Assembly: GCF_018129985.1 (NCBI RefSeq)
Contig: NZ_JAFCKT010000001.1
Coordinates: 868,001 to 932,000, forward strand
From: Bradyrhizobium sp. SZCCT0148
Lineage (GTDB): Bacteria > Pseudomonadota > Alphaproteobacteria > Rhizobiales > Xanthobacteraceae
DNA length: 64,000 nt
Direction of reading: 5' to 3'
Part shown: in pieces, positions 1 through 7,886 of the stretch
Position numbering within the stretch: position 1 is the stretch's first letter
Layout of the letters: every line of letters begins with the position of its first letter
Translations under genes and position numbers: made by a program
The notes under the pieces: generated by a model
Told to the model about the DNA's origin: nothing
The model's database searches: none
The model's input: only the letters and a program-made list of their open reading frames with translations

Positions 1-166
1 TGGGATTGGCCTGGACCACCACCTCGATGCCGGACGCCTTGGCGGTCGCGGCGAGGCGATCCTCGGCATCGGCGACGACGACCCGGACGATCGAGACGCC
101 GTGCTCCCGGAGCATGTTCAGGGTGGTCACGCCGAAATGGCGGGAGCCGACGAGGGTGATGCGCAT
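1..166 (-). CDS. Formyltransferase family protein, N-terminal part only
   Basis: The minus strand is open from an ATG at 166 to the window edge and encodes about 55 residues beginning MRITLVGSRHFGVTTLNML. This is the Rossmann-like start of a formyl_trans_N domain as in Fmt and PurN, with a VGSRHFG turn where Fmt has its first nucleotide-fold loop. The family moves a formyl group from 10-formyltetrahydrofolate to a substrate. The catalytic Asn-His-Asp region lies outside the window, so substrate and activity cannot be judged. The strand choice is clear because the opposite frame is Ser/Thr/Arg-rich with no recognisable fold. Confidence 0.7.
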   Translation of the reverse strand, partial: MRITLVGSRHFGVTTLNMLREHGVSIVRVVVADAEDRLAATAKASGIEVVVQANP

Positions 167-352
167 GGGTGTCCGATCCGGTTTCGCAACTGCGTCATCC
201 CCCGATAACACGTCCGGACGCCCTGTCACCACCCGCGCGGGGGTTGCGCCGGTTATCAACAATGTGCCGTCGCGGACGCGATGAATTCCGCGATTGCGCA
301 GCCGGCCTTTCCGGTGCTCCATACGTGTATTGGACGGCTCGGGAGCGAATGC

Positions 353-634
353 ATGCGAGGCGCCTGGCTTGTTTTCGCGACGCTGATTATGCGCTGTCCG
401 GCCCAAGCCGGCGGACCGTACCCCGCTGTGCCGCCCGAGACCGGGGTCGCCCCGTTCCTGGGCCCGACCTGGGACGGCTATCGTTGCGTCGGAGGGCCGG
501 TCACCAATTTTTATCACGGTGCCTATTACGGCGAGGAGCCGCCGGCGCTCTATCGCGGCTACGCTTATCGGCCCTACCACCGCTATGGCGCCTACCGCGG
601 ACATCCGCGCACCTATTTCTGCGTCACGGACTGA
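353..634 (+). CDS. Small exported Tyr/Gly/Pro-rich protein
   Basis: Encodes 93 residues from ATG 353, preceded by GGGAG at 341-345. An upstream in-frame ATG at 281 exists, but the 353 start yields a typical signal peptide (MRGAWLVFATL followed by a Cys-Pro-Ala-Gln-Ala-Gly region). The mature part is rich in Tyr, Gly, Pro and Arg (YRGYAYRPYHRYGAYRG) with two Cys. Short proteins of this composition are common in Bradyrhizobiaceae as secreted or envelope proteins of unknown function. No enzyme motif is visible. It is flanked by the divergent formyltransferase and a 430-base gap. The function is unknown. Confidence 0.45.
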   Translation: MRGAWLVFATLIMRCPAQAGGPYPAVPPETGVAPFLGPTWDGYRCVGGPVTNFYHGAYYGEEPPALYRGYAYRPYHRYGAYRGHPRTYFCVTD

Positions 635-1066
635 AGCGCGAGGGATCAAGATGGATCGTCACTCCGCGTCAGGCTGTTGTTGATTACGAGCTTTGAAAGC
701 CGCTCCGTCTTATCCGGAACCCTGCTGGCGTTGCCGTGCGGCCACGGTGAGGCGGCAAGCGGCCGGCAAGTCGGTTCCTGTGTTTCTTTTTTAACAGAGG
801 TAGACCCGACCGGCTGATAAGAGTGCGCCTACCGGGGCTGGCGACATTTCAACCCGCATCCGTTTTTAACCCGGCTTGGGCCGCTGGCGCATCCGTCAGC
901 GGCCTTTTCAATGCCGCGCATTACGACTTCATCCGGCGGTAACACGATCTCAACCAGCTTGGCGTATCGACTAAACCGTCGCGGATTTGTATTGCGTACC
1001 GCGACACCGAAATTGTCTCGCCGGCCTTTTGTGCGCCGCGCGTGCCATTTCGACGGGACAAATTTC
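635..1066. other. Intergenic region without a convincing gene
   Basis: No supported reading frame was found. The only structured element is the terminator-like hairpin at 879-908. Confidence 0.5.
879..908 (+). terminator. Candidate intrinsic terminator
   Basis: GGCCGCTG (879-886) pairs perfectly with CAGCGGCC (897-904) across a 10-base loop, followed directly by TTTT. It sits well downstream of the 353-634 gene, so it may end a longer transcript or an unannotated short RNA. The T-run is short. Confidence 0.45.
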
Positions 1067-1285
1067 ATGCCGAGCGCCATTGAGCAGATCGTCGACAGCT
1101 ACGTGCGGCTGAAGAACCGGCGCGGGCTCGACGAGCTGATGATGCACAGGCAGCGGCTCGCGGTCGACCTGAAGAGCAGGTCCGGCTATGATTTCAGCCT
1201 GCCGATCGGGCAGATCGACGAGGAGATCGCGATCATCGAGGCCGGCCTCAGCCGGCTCAAGGCGGAAAATTCCAAAACGGATTGA
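1067..1285 (+). CDS. Hypothetical protein, 72 aa, helical
   Basis: Reads from ATG 1067 (MPSAIEQIVDSYVRLKNRRG) to a stop at 1285. The sequence is predicted helical with regular Leu/Ile spacing and alternating charge (IDEEIAIIEAGLSRLKAEN), which suggests a short coiled coil. No Shine-Dalgarno sequence better than GACGGGA is visible. There are no Cys residues, no signal peptide and no known motif. The reading frame is open further upstream, but that extension is Arg/Thr-rich and unlike the rest. It could be a small cytosolic adaptor; nothing in the neighbours points to a role. Confidence 0.4.
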   Translation: MPSAIEQIVDSYVRLKNRRGLDELMMHRQRLAVDLKSRSGYDFSLPIGQIDEEIAIIEAGLSRLKAENSKTD

Positions 1286-1441
1286 AGGCGGCGAGGCAAG
1301 CTCCTGCAAGCAGCGGAGACGACGCATCGTCCCGGTCTAAACGGTTCATGCAGGGTTCAGACCCGCCATGTCTCAATCTCCGGATCGTTTCGTGGGACGC
1401 GAATCCTGCTAGGCTTGTCCCCGTGATCTGGAGGAAACGTC

Positions 1442-1774
1442 ATGATTGAGCTTGCGTTGGCCGGCCTGCTGGCATTTGCAACCGTGCCCGCGGCATCGCC
1501 GGCACCCATGGTGGAGCAAGTTCAGTTCAGGGCTGCTCCTGGCGGACGATGCCCGGACGGCTATGATTTCAACCACTCGAACGGCCGCTGCTATCCCAAC
1601 GGCTATCATGCGCCGGGTGTCTACACGCGGAATCCCGGGCCGCACGAATACTATGGAAACTACGACGGCTATCAACGACGTGGCGGGCTCTGCCCGGACG
1701 GCTTCGCGTACAATTACGCGGACGGTCAATGCTACCGCAACGGCCGCCAGCCGCCCGGCCTATACGGGCGATAA
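1442..1774 (+). CDS. Exported protein with two Cys-Pro-Asp-Gly repeats
   Basis: Encodes 110 residues with an excellent ribosome site (GGAGG at 1430-1434, 7 bases before ATG). A signal peptide (MIELALAGLLAFATVPAASPA) precedes a mature part with two copies of one module: RCPDGYDFNHSNGRCYPNG near residues 36-54 and LCPDGFAYNYADGQCYRNG near 83-101. Each module holds two Cys that could form a disulphide loop. The linker is Tyr/Gly/Pro-rich. Such small disulphide-repeat proteins are frequent in Bradyrhizobium and are thought to be periplasmic or secreted; no function is established. It stands alone and is convergent with the next gene. Confidence 0.65.
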   Translation: MIELALAGLLAFATVPAASPAPMVEQVQFRAAPGGRCPDGYDFNHSNGRCYPNGYHAPGVYTRNPGPHEYYGNYDGYQRRGGLCPDGFAYNYADGQCYRNGRQPPGLYGR

Positions 1775-1802
1775 TTGATCGCCGCGCTAGGGGCGGGCGC
1801 GC

Positions 1803-2105
1803 TCAGTCGCGCCGGCCGCCGTCGATCACCGTGAACAGCGGCCGCGCCGGGGTCGGCTCGACCAGCAATTCATCGACCAGCGCGGTAGCTGCATCGACAT
1901 ATTTGCGTGTCGGCTTGTCCAGGGGGCGCTTGGCCTCGTCGTCGAGCGCGACCTTTGCGGCTTCGACCAGCTTGCGCATGCGCGCCGCGTGGTCGTCGCC
2001 CGCCGTCAGCGTGGCGCGCGCCAGCGAACGCAGCACGAACAGCTCGCCCTCGAGGCGAAGCAGGCGGTCGTTGAGCCTGGTAAGGACGGCGTTGAGATCG
2101 GCCAT
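1803..2105 (-). CDS. Hypothetical protein, 100 aa, N-terminal coiled coil
   Basis: Starts MADLNAVLTRLNDRLLRLEGELFVLRSLA, a heptad-like amphipathic helix of about 30 residues. A charged helical middle follows, then a short tail ending VIDGGRRD. No signal peptide, Cys or enzyme motif is present. It lies 92 bases downstream of the acetoacetyl-CoA synthetase gene on the same strand and could be its distal partner, although no functional link is apparent. Codon use matches the neighbours, and the minus-strand frame is far more protein-like than the overlapping plus-strand frames, which are Arg/Ser-rich. Confidence 0.6.
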   Translation of the reverse strand: MADLNAVLTRLNDRLLRLEGELFVLRSLARATLTAGDDHAARMRKLVEAAKVALDDEAKRPLDKPTRKYVDAATALVDELLVEPTPARPLFTVIDGGRRD

Positions 2106-2197
2106 GTCTGCTGTTCGGCGCGAAGGATCCGTCCTGATCTAGCGGCGATCGGTGAACGGAGTCCAAACGGTAATGACGCAATTGGGGCGATCCGGCG

Positions 2198-4246
2198 TCA
2201 CGCCGCGTGCCGTGCCAGATAGTCGCGCGCGAAGGCGAGGTACCAGTCGAGGCAGGCGGGGTTGGCCATCGCTTCCTTGTTGATGACCTTTTCGACGGGC
2301 TGGCCGAGCAGGAGCTTCTTGATCGGCAATTCCTGCTTCTTGCCGGAGAGCGTGCGCGGGATCTCGGCGACGGCAAAGATCTCGTTCGGCAGGAAGCGGC
2401 GGGAGAGGCCGGTCTCGATCGCCTTGTTGATCCTGGCTTGCATCGCGGCGTCCAGCGTGACGCCGTCGCGCAGCACCACGAACAAGGGCATGTAGCTGTC
2501 GCGGCCGAGATATTCGAGGTCGACGACCAGGCTGTCGAGCACCTCCGGCAGCGCCTCGATTGCGGAATAGAGCTCGCTGGTGCCCATGCGCAGGCCATGG
2601 CGGTTGATGGTGGCATCGCTGCGGCCGTAGATGATGCAGGAGCCATCAGGGTTGACCTTGAGCCAGTCGCCATGCCGCCACACCGGCCCGCGGCCGCTGC
2701 CGTCGAAATTGTCCGGATAGGTCTCGAAATAACTGGCGCGAAAGCGGGCGCCGTCCTTGTCGTTCCAGAAATACAGCGGCATCGAGGGCATCGGCTCGGT
2801 GCAGACGAGTTCGCCGACCTCGTCCGTGACGGCGCGGCCCTGTTCGCTGAAGGCTTCGACGGCCGCGCCCAGCAGGCGACACTGCATCGCGCCGGGCGTT
2901 TGCGGCAACTCGCGATTGCCGCCGATGAAGGCGCCCGCGAAATCGGTGCCGCCGGAGATATTGGCCCACCAGATGTCGGCCTGCGCCTCACTGCCATTGG
3001 TTTTCGACAGCGCTGCAAAGCGGTCGTTGAACCAGGCTTGCGTGTCGGCGCTGAGCGGTGAGCCCGTCGAGCCGAGGCAGCGCAGCCGCGACAGATCGCC
3101 GGCGGCGGCCTGATCGACCTCGGCCTTGGCGCAGTTGGCAAAGAATGCCGCACCCGCGCCAAAGAAGGTCGCCCTCGACTGCGCGACGAAGCGCCACAGC
3201 GTGGTCCAGTCCGGATTGTCCTTTGTGCCGCCGGGGCTGCCATCGAAGATGCAGCAGGTGGTGCCGCTGAGGAGGCCGCCGACCTGGCTGTTCCACATGA
3301 TCCAACCGGTCGATGAGTACCAGTGATAGCGCTCGCCAAACGAATTCGAGTGATAGGAGCAGCCGATGTCGTTGTGCAGGCCGAGCAGCGCCAGCACCAC
3401 GACGACGATGCCGCCATGGCCGTGCACGATCGGTTTGGGCAGGCCGGTGGTGCCGCTGGAGTAGACGATCCAGAGCGGATGATCGAACGGCAGCCACATC
3501 GGCTCGAACGCATCGATCGCAACACTCGTCCTTGCGAGGATGTCGGATAGCAGAGCCTCCGATGCGGCAGGCAAACCGGTCTCGCTGTGCAGGATGACAT
3601 GCTCGACCGTGGGCAGCGATCGCCGCAGTTCGGCAACGACGTCCTTGCGATCGTGCCGCCGGCCGGCATAAGTGACGGCGTCGCAGGCGATCAGCACCTT
3701 GGGTTCGATCTGCTTGAAGCGATCGATCACGGCGGGCGCGGCCATGTCGGGCGCGCAGACACTCCAGACCGCACCGATGCTGGCGCTTGCGAGAAACGCG
3801 ACGATGGTCTCGGGGATATTGGGCAAATAGGCCGCGACGCGATCGCCGGGCTTGATGCCCTGGTCCTTCAGGTGCAGCGCGAGCGCGGCCGACTTGCGCC
3901 GCAAGTCCGGCCAACTCGTCTCTGTCAGCCTGCCGTCTTCACCGGCGCTGACGATCGCGGGCAGGCCGGCGGCATCAGCAGACGCGACGTGCCGGAACAC
4001 CTGCCGGGCATAGTTGACCTGCGCGCCTGGAAACCACAGAGCACCCGGCATCTTGCGCTCGGCGAGCACGGCCGCAAATGGCGTCGGCGATTGCAGATCG
4101 TAATAGTCCCAGATGCTGCGCCAGAAGCCGTCGAGATCGCGCACCGACCATCGCCGCATGTCCTCGTAATCAGCAAACGTGAGGCCCCGATGCTCGGCGA
4201 GCCAGTTGCGGTAAAGGGCGATCTGGGGAACGAAGGGAGCGGACAT
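2198..4246 (-). CDS. aacS: Acetoacetate-CoA ligase (acetoacetyl-CoA synthetase)
   Basis: A cytosolic ANL-superfamily enzyme that activates acetoacetate with ATP and CoA, feeding ketone bodies or polyhydroxybutyrate breakdown products into central metabolism. The protein has 682 residues, slightly longer than the usual 650 or so. Domains in order: an N-terminal ACAS_N-like segment (FWRSIWDYYDL near 42), the AMP-binding core with the P-loop WIVYSSGTTGLPKPIVHG near 260-277, the WWANISGGTDFAGAF region that matches acetoacetyl-CoA synthetases rather than acetyl-CoA synthetases, and the C-terminal cap with RTLSGKKQELPIKKLL carrying the acylatable Lys. The start MSAPFVPQIALYRNW fits the family. PHB cycling is prominent in rhizobia, which suits this enzyme. 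Confidence 0.95.
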   Translation of the reverse strand: MSAPFVPQIALYRNWLAEHRGLTFADYEDMRRWSVRDLDGFWRSIWDYYDLQSPTPFAAVLAERKMPGALWFPGAQVNYARQVFRHVASADAAGLPAIVSAGEDGRLTETSWPDLRRKSAALALHLKDQGIKPGDRVAAYLPNIPETIVAFLASASIGAVWSVCAPDMAAPAVIDRFKQIEPKVLIACDAVTYAGRRHDRKDVVAELRRSLPTVEHVILHSETGLPAASEALLSDILARTSVAIDAFEPMWLPFDHPLWIVYSSGTTGLPKPIVHGHGGIVVVVLALLGLHNDIGCSYHSNSFGERYHWYSSTGWIMWNSQVGGLLSGTTCCIFDGSPGGTKDNPDWTTLWRFVAQSRATFFGAGAAFFANCAKAEVDQAAAGDLSRLRCLGSTGSPLSADTQAWFNDRFAALSKTNGSEAQADIWWANISGGTDFAGAFIGGNRELPQTPGAMQCRLLGAAVEAFSEQGRAVTDEVGELVCTEPMPSMPLYFWNDKDGARFRASYFETYPDNFDGSGRGPVWRHGDWLKVNPDGSCIIYGRSDATINRHGLRMGTSELYSAIEALPEVLDSLVVDLEYLGRDSYMPLFVVLRDGVTLDAAMQARINKAIETGLSRRFLPNEIFAVAEIPRTLSGKKQELPIKKLLLGQPVEKVINKEAMANPACLDWYLAFARDYLARHAA

Positions 4247-4353
4247 TGGCCATCGGCTTCAGTTGAGGGACGGAGAATCTAACTGATGCCGCAGAGTAGC
4301 AAAAGCCGCAGTTCATGCAGGCTGCAATGACGGTCGGAGGTGCCGCGCTCAGC

Positions 4354-4581
4354 CTACCATTCGACGCCGGCCCAGCGCCTGCCGAACACGGGCGGCCTGG
4401 TCTTCACGGCCTGCCAGCCGAAGAAATGATGCTTGCCGGACCAGGTGTGCACCATGCCGCTGCAGATGCTGCATTTGAAGCTGCCTGTGTGGGCCTCGCT
4501 GTGCTCTTCCCTGGTCGCGGTGTAGTTCATGCCGCAACCTGCACAGGTGAATTCTTCGATCGTCCAGATGCTGTTGGCCAT
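4354..4581 (-). CDS. Small zinc-ribbon protein
   Basis: Encodes 75 residues from ATG 4581; a GTG two codons upstream is possible. Two Cys pairs, CAGC near residue 13 and CSIC near 37, separated by about 20 residues with a Thr-rich hairpin, are the layout of a rubredoxin-like or zinc-ribbon knuckle. The tail is Trp-rich (HTWSGKHHFFGWQAVKTRP). No catalytic motif is present. It stands alone between aacS and the PerM-type transporter. The function is unknown; related short zinc-ribbon proteins recur elsewhere in this window. Confidence 0.6.
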   Translation of the reverse strand: MANSIWTIEEFTCAGCGMNYTATREEHSEAHTGSFKCSICSGMVHTWSGKHHFFGWQAVKTRPPVFGRRWAGVEW

Positions 4582-4727
4582 TTGCACGGGATGGTTCTTG
4601 TTGACCTCGGCCCACGGTAGTCATCGGCGTTTGCAGTGGCGTAAACCGGCGCGGGGAAATCCGGTTAACGGGCGTTAGCCAAGCCGGCCGCCGCCATCGC
4701 AGGACATGCGGAAGCAGCGGCTTGGCA

Positions 4728-4940
4728 TCAGCTGCCGTGTCGCATGTCCCGGTCGATACGCATCTGCACCCGCCTGACCGCGAGCAGCCGCAGCCTGCCT
4801 TGCACCCGACCGGAGCGGACCCTGCCGCCAACCGCATAGGCATAAAGCCAATAGCCCGGCGCGGCATTCGGCCTCAGGGAATAGTGGATACCGCGGTGCA
4901 GTCCCGCGATCGCATCGGACCTTCCGGGCGGGCGTGTCAT
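4728..4940 (-). CDS. Possible small basic protein, 70 aa
   Basis: The frame from ATG 4940 gives 70 residues with a hydrophobic centre (GYWLYAYAVGG) and a strongly basic C-terminal half (RVRSGRVQGRLRLLAVRRVQMRI). No ribosome site is evident. Overlapping frames on both strands are similarly open, so support is mainly that this frame has the least biased composition. No function can be proposed and it may not be a gene. Confidence 0.3.
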   Translation of the reverse strand: MTRPPGRSDAIAGLHRGIHYSLRPNAAPGYWLYAYAVGGRVRSGRVQGRLRLLAVRRVQMRIDRDMRHGS

Positions 4941-5083
4941 CGTCTTTGAAATGCGGGATGGTCCGATGCGTTCCTAATCTAGGGCAAGGGCGGTTCCGCT
5001 CGTCTTGACGCCGGATGCGTTGCTGGCAATAACCGCCAGGCCTCGCATGCACCGGGGGTTGCGTTGATGTTGCAGGGAAGGCC

Positions 5084-6169
5084 GTGCCCGTGAAAAGTCT
5101 CCGTCAGCTGTTGACTGGAGAGGACGTCATCCAGCTCGTGATCCGGCTCGGCCTGCTCGCCCTGCTGATCATCTGGACCTTCCTGATCATCCGACCGTTC
5201 GTGCCGATCCTGGCCTGGAGCGGCGTGCTCGCGGTCGCGTTCTATCCGGCCTTCAGCTGGGTCGCCAAAATCCTGGGCGGCCGGCCCAAGACCGCAGCAG
5301 TGATCCTGACCCTCATCACGCTCGGCATTGTCATTGGCCCGGCGACCTGGCTCGGCATCAGCGCGGTGGACGGCGTGCGCGAGCTGGCGCATCAGCTCGG
5401 CACCGGCGATCTGGCGCTCCAGTCCGCGCCGGAACAGCTCAAATCATGGCCGCTGGTCGGCCCCTTGCTCTACGAGCTCTGGGACCAGGCCTACACCAAC
5501 GTCCGCGCGGTGGTGCGCGAGGTGGCGCCGTATCTGCAGCCGCTGGCAGGGCCGCTGCTTTCGCTCGCGGGCGATGCCGGCGTCGGCACGCTCCAGTTCC
5601 TGGTCTCGGTGTTCGTGGCCGGCTTCCTGTTTCCACATGGGCCGCGGCTGGTCGCGGCCAGCCGCGGCTTCCTGTTTCGGATCGTGCCCGAGCAGACCGA
5701 GCATTTCCTGTCGCTTGCGGGTGCGACCATCCGCGCCGTGGCGCAGGGCGTGATCGGCGTCGCGATCGTGCAGGCGCTGCTGGCCGGCATTGGTTTCAAG
5801 CTCGCGGCGGTGCCGAGCGCCGGCCTTCTCGCCTTCCTCGTGCTTCTGCTCTCGATCGTGCAGATCGGCGCCTTTCTCGTGCTGCTGCCGGTCATCATCT
5901 GGATCTGGACCGCCAAGGACGTCACCACGGCGCTACTGCTCACCGTGTTTCTCGTCCTCGTCGGCTTCATCGACACCATGCTGAAGCCGCTCGTGATGGG
6001 GCGCGGCCTGACCACGCCGACCATCGTGATCTTCGTCGGCGTGATCGGCGGCACGCTGGCCCACGGCATCGTTGGCCTGTTCATCGGACCGATCATCCTG
6101 TCGGTGGCCTGGGAGATGATGATGGCCTGGATCAGGACCGAGGACCGGGTGGGGGCGGGTGAGGCCTGA
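5084..6169 (+). CDS. AI-2E family (PerM/TqsA-type) membrane transporter
   Basis: Encodes 361 residues with about eight hydrophobic segments in the family pattern: two N-terminal helices around LIIWTFLIIRPFVPILAWSGVLAVAFYP, a third near 60-85, a large loop rich in helices at about 90-150, and a C-terminal block of helices ending GIVGLFIGPIILSVAWEM. The PRLV/VPEQTEHFL cytosolic linker and the DTMLKPLVMGRGLTTPTIVIF motif are typical. Members have been linked to autoinducer-2 export or Na+/H+ antiport, but most are uncharacterised and no substrate can be named here. The start is GTG 5084; a second GTG at 5090 is equally possible. Confidence 0.9.
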   Translation: MPVKSLRQLLTGEDVIQLVIRLGLLALLIIWTFLIIRPFVPILAWSGVLAVAFYPAFSWVAKILGGRPKTAAVILTLITLGIVIGPATWLGISAVDGVRELAHQLGTGDLALQSAPEQLKSWPLVGPLLYELWDQAYTNVRAVVREVAPYLQPLAGPLLSLAGDAGVGTLQFLVSVFVAGFLFPHGPRLVAASRGFLFRIVPEQTEHFLSLAGATIRAVAQGVIGVAIVQALLAGIGFKLAAVPSAGLLAFLVLLLSIVQIGAFLVLLPVIIWIWTAKDVTTALLLTVFLVLVGFIDTMLKPLVMGRGLTTPTIVIFVGVIGGTLAHGIVGLFIGPIILSVAWEMMMAWIRTEDRVGAGEA

Positions 6170-6247
6170 TCTCGCCGCAAAGCGCAATCTCTGCGCCGGG
6201 TCGGGTTACCACCCGAGGACTCGCGTCTGTGATCAAAACGCCCCGGG

Positions 6248-6273
6248 AACTTGTCTGTTAGACTAGACAAGTT
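6248..6273. promoter_or_regulatory. Perfect 9-bp inverted repeat, candidate operator
   Basis: AACTTGTCT (6248-6256) and AGACAAGTT (6265-6273) are exact inverted copies with an 8-base spacer, 36 bases upstream of the Nudix gene. The half-site resembles operators of GntR/TetR-type dimeric repressors. No T-run follows, so a terminator is unlikely. No regulator gene is adjacent. Confidence 0.4.
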
Positions 6274-6309
6274 ACGATTGGGACGATTCTGGTTTCAACG
6301 ACGGCAGCA

Positions 6310-6702
6310 ATGGCGAAGTCTTCCAAACTGGTTGCCGCCCGGCGCGGTAAGGTATTGTTGGTCAGACGGCGGTCGGACGGCCTGTGGATGTTCCCGGGCG
6401 GCCGCAAGCGGGCGCGCGAGTCCGATAAGGACTGCCTGCGGCGCGAGATCAGGGAAGAGTTGCCGAAGCTGAAGCTCGGCAGGATCAGCCTCTGGAAAGA
6501 AGTGACGGCGAGGAACAAGCGCTCCGGCCGCAAGATGAACGACGCGATCTTCATTGCCAAAACGGCCAAGGGCAGGCTGGCGATCGGCGACAAGAAGGAG
6601 ATCGACCGCGCCGCCTGGCAGAAGCCGCGCGGCATCCGCCTGACGCCGACCTCGCGCTATATCCGCGACCGCCTGTTCCCGAGGAAGCAGCGGCGAAGGT
6701 GA
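6310..6702 (+). CDS. Nudix hydrolase
   Basis: Encodes 130 residues. The Nudix box spans about residues 31-53: Gly31, Glu37, then Arg45-Glu46-Ile-Arg-Glu49-Glu50, matching G-x5-E-x7-R-E-U-x-E-E. The Gly that normally follows EE-x is Pro52 here, a tolerated change. WMFPGGRKR precedes the box as usual. The family cleaves nucleoside diphosphates linked to another moiety. The protein is small and very basic at its C-terminus (RKQRRR), more like the diphosphoinositol or Ap-n-A type than MutT, but the substrate cannot be assigned. An inverted repeat lies just upstream. Confidence 0.85.
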   Translation: MAKSSKLVAARRGKVLLVRRRSDGLWMFPGGRKRARESDKDCLRREIREELPKLKLGRISLWKEVTARNKRSGRKMNDAIFIAKTAKGRLAIGDKKEIDRAAWQKPRGIRLTPTSRYIRDRLFPRKQRRR

Positions 6703-6703
6703 G

Positions 6704-6988
6704 CTAGTCCTCTCGTCCGACCGGCCGCGCTCGTCCGGCGAACCTCCGTGACTGCGTCCCCTGCGGTTCGGGCGCGGCACGCTTCGCGGTCTCGGCTTCC
6801 CGCATCTGCTTGCGCACGTTGCGTGCATCGCGCATCGCACGCCTGACGAAGGGATGTTGGGAATCCTCGGCGAAGAACAGCACCACTTCGCAGCTTGGAC
6901 ATTGCCTGGAATAGCCGTCCTGCAACCGCCCGGCGCGATCGCGGAACACACCCTTGCACCGCGTGCACTGAATCTGGACCGAACTCAT
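6704..6988 (-). CDS. Small zinc-finger protein with basic tail
   Basis: Encodes 94 residues. The N-terminus SVQIQCTRCKGVFRDRAGRL followed by RQCPSC near residue 29 gives a four-Cys zinc knuckle (C-x2-C ... C-x2-C). The remainder is a charged, Arg/Ala-rich helix (RRAMRDARNVRKQMREAETAKRA) and a disordered basic tail. This may bind nucleic acid, though that is inference from charge only. It is convergent with the Nudix gene, with a 1-base gap between stops. Confidence 0.6.
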   Translation of the reverse strand: MSSVQIQCTRCKGVFRDRAGRLQDGYSRQCPSCEVVLFFAEDSQHPFVRRAMRDARNVRKQMREAETAKRAAPEPQGTQSRRFAGRARPVGRED

Positions 6989-7129
6989 GCGCGCACAACA
7001 ATGTCATTGGAAAATGGATCGTTAGATGATCCCAAATGTCTGAAGAAAGCTTGAATGTCTTCGCACGGGCAAGCGCCAACGGCCGGTCACAGCCGGCGGA
7101 AGAGGCCGGATGGAACTGCCGGTCAACCG

Positions 7130-7369
7130 CTATTGCTTGGCTGCCAGCGTGGCCAGGCACTGGTTGAGAAAGGCGGTGCGATCCCTGGGCAACACTTTCT
7201 CGAGATCCGCCTTCAGCGCGCATTCGCGTTGCCGCAACTGCTCGGCCCGGCGCTTCTCGGCCGCCTCGCGATATTCGGGAGCAACCTTGTTGGGATCGAC
7301 CAGCGGCTGTGAGCGGGCGGGCGCCGTTGCAAGCAGTGCGATGGCAGCGATGAAAATGATTGGTTTCAA
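7130..7369 (-). CDS. Small exported protein with conserved Cys pair
   Basis: Encodes 79 residues. The start is TTG at 7369, chosen because CGGAGG lies 5 bases upstream and the next residues form a signal peptide (MKPIIFIAAIALLATAPARSQ). The mature part is helical and charged (EYREAAEKRRAEQLRQREC) with two Cys about 24 residues apart that could pair in the periplasm. No enzyme motif is present. The longer open frame upstream of the TTG has no leader and no ribosome site. Function unknown. Confidence 0.6.
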   Translation of the reverse strand: MKPIIFIAAIALLATAPARSQPLVDPNKVAPEYREAAEKRRAEQLRQRECALKADLEKVLPRDRTAFLNQCLATLAAKQ

Positions 7370-7574
7370 ATGAGCCTCCGTCAAAGCGGGCACCCTAGCG
7401 CGTGGCGCGTGCGCTTCAAATCGAAGAATGTGGTACCCTATTCCGGCGCGATCGGACGGGCAAATCTCTGACGTCGGCTTTGGAACGACTGCACCAAAGC
7501 CCCCCGCGAGAGAACCTTTCCGACAAGGGCCGGCACCCAAGGCCCACGCGGGAGGTGGTTTGTTTGCCGCAACA

Positions 7575-7590
7575 TGTGAACCAGTTCACA
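7575..7590. promoter_or_regulatory. 16-bp perfect palindrome, candidate operator
   Basis: TGTGAAC and GTTCACA are exact inverted copies separated by CA. The symmetry suits a dimeric helix-turn-helix regulator. No regulator gene lies within 2 kb. Confidence 0.4.
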
Positions 7591-7654
7591 AGCGTGCGCT
7601 GAAATCGCTGCTATGAAGACGTCATTGCTTGACCAGTTCATTTTGCTCGAAACG

Positions 7655-7686
7655 CCCCAGCGTGGCTCCAAGCGCTGGGGTTTTTT
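7655..7686 (+). terminator. Strong intrinsic terminator
   Basis: CCCCAGCG (7655-7662) pairs with CGCTGGGG (7673-7680) over a 10-base loop and is followed by six T. No plus-strand protein gene ends nearby (the preceding gene is on the minus strand), so it should end an RNA that starts in the 7430-7650 interval or further upstream. Confidence 0.75.
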
Positions 7687-7886
7687 CGTTTCTCTCCGTG
7701 CGCAGAATGTTTACAATCACGCCAAGCGTCGCATCGACAGACGCGGATCCCGCGTCGCGCTAGTTCCGGCTTGAGCTCGATCAACAGACAAATTATCGGG
7801 ATCGCGGCGCCGCGCCGAACGTTGCCACCAGGCGTGCGTTCGCCGGGCAAATCCCATATGCATGGCGAGAAGTCGCCGAATCGAGA

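Larger units (their letters stand above)
7370..7886. other. 517-base gap with palindrome and terminator
   Basis: No convincing protein gene. The gap contains a perfect GTGAAC-type palindrome (7575-7590) and, 65 bases later, a strong plus-strand intrinsic terminator (7655-7686). Together they could delimit a short non-coding transcript. The remainder up to the Mfd paralogue shows nothing recognisable. Confidence 0.45.

Noticed and set aside
1870..3669. Minus-strand open frame of about 600 codons overlapping aacS in another frame
   Set aside because: Ser/Arg/Pro-rich shadow of aacS without motifs.
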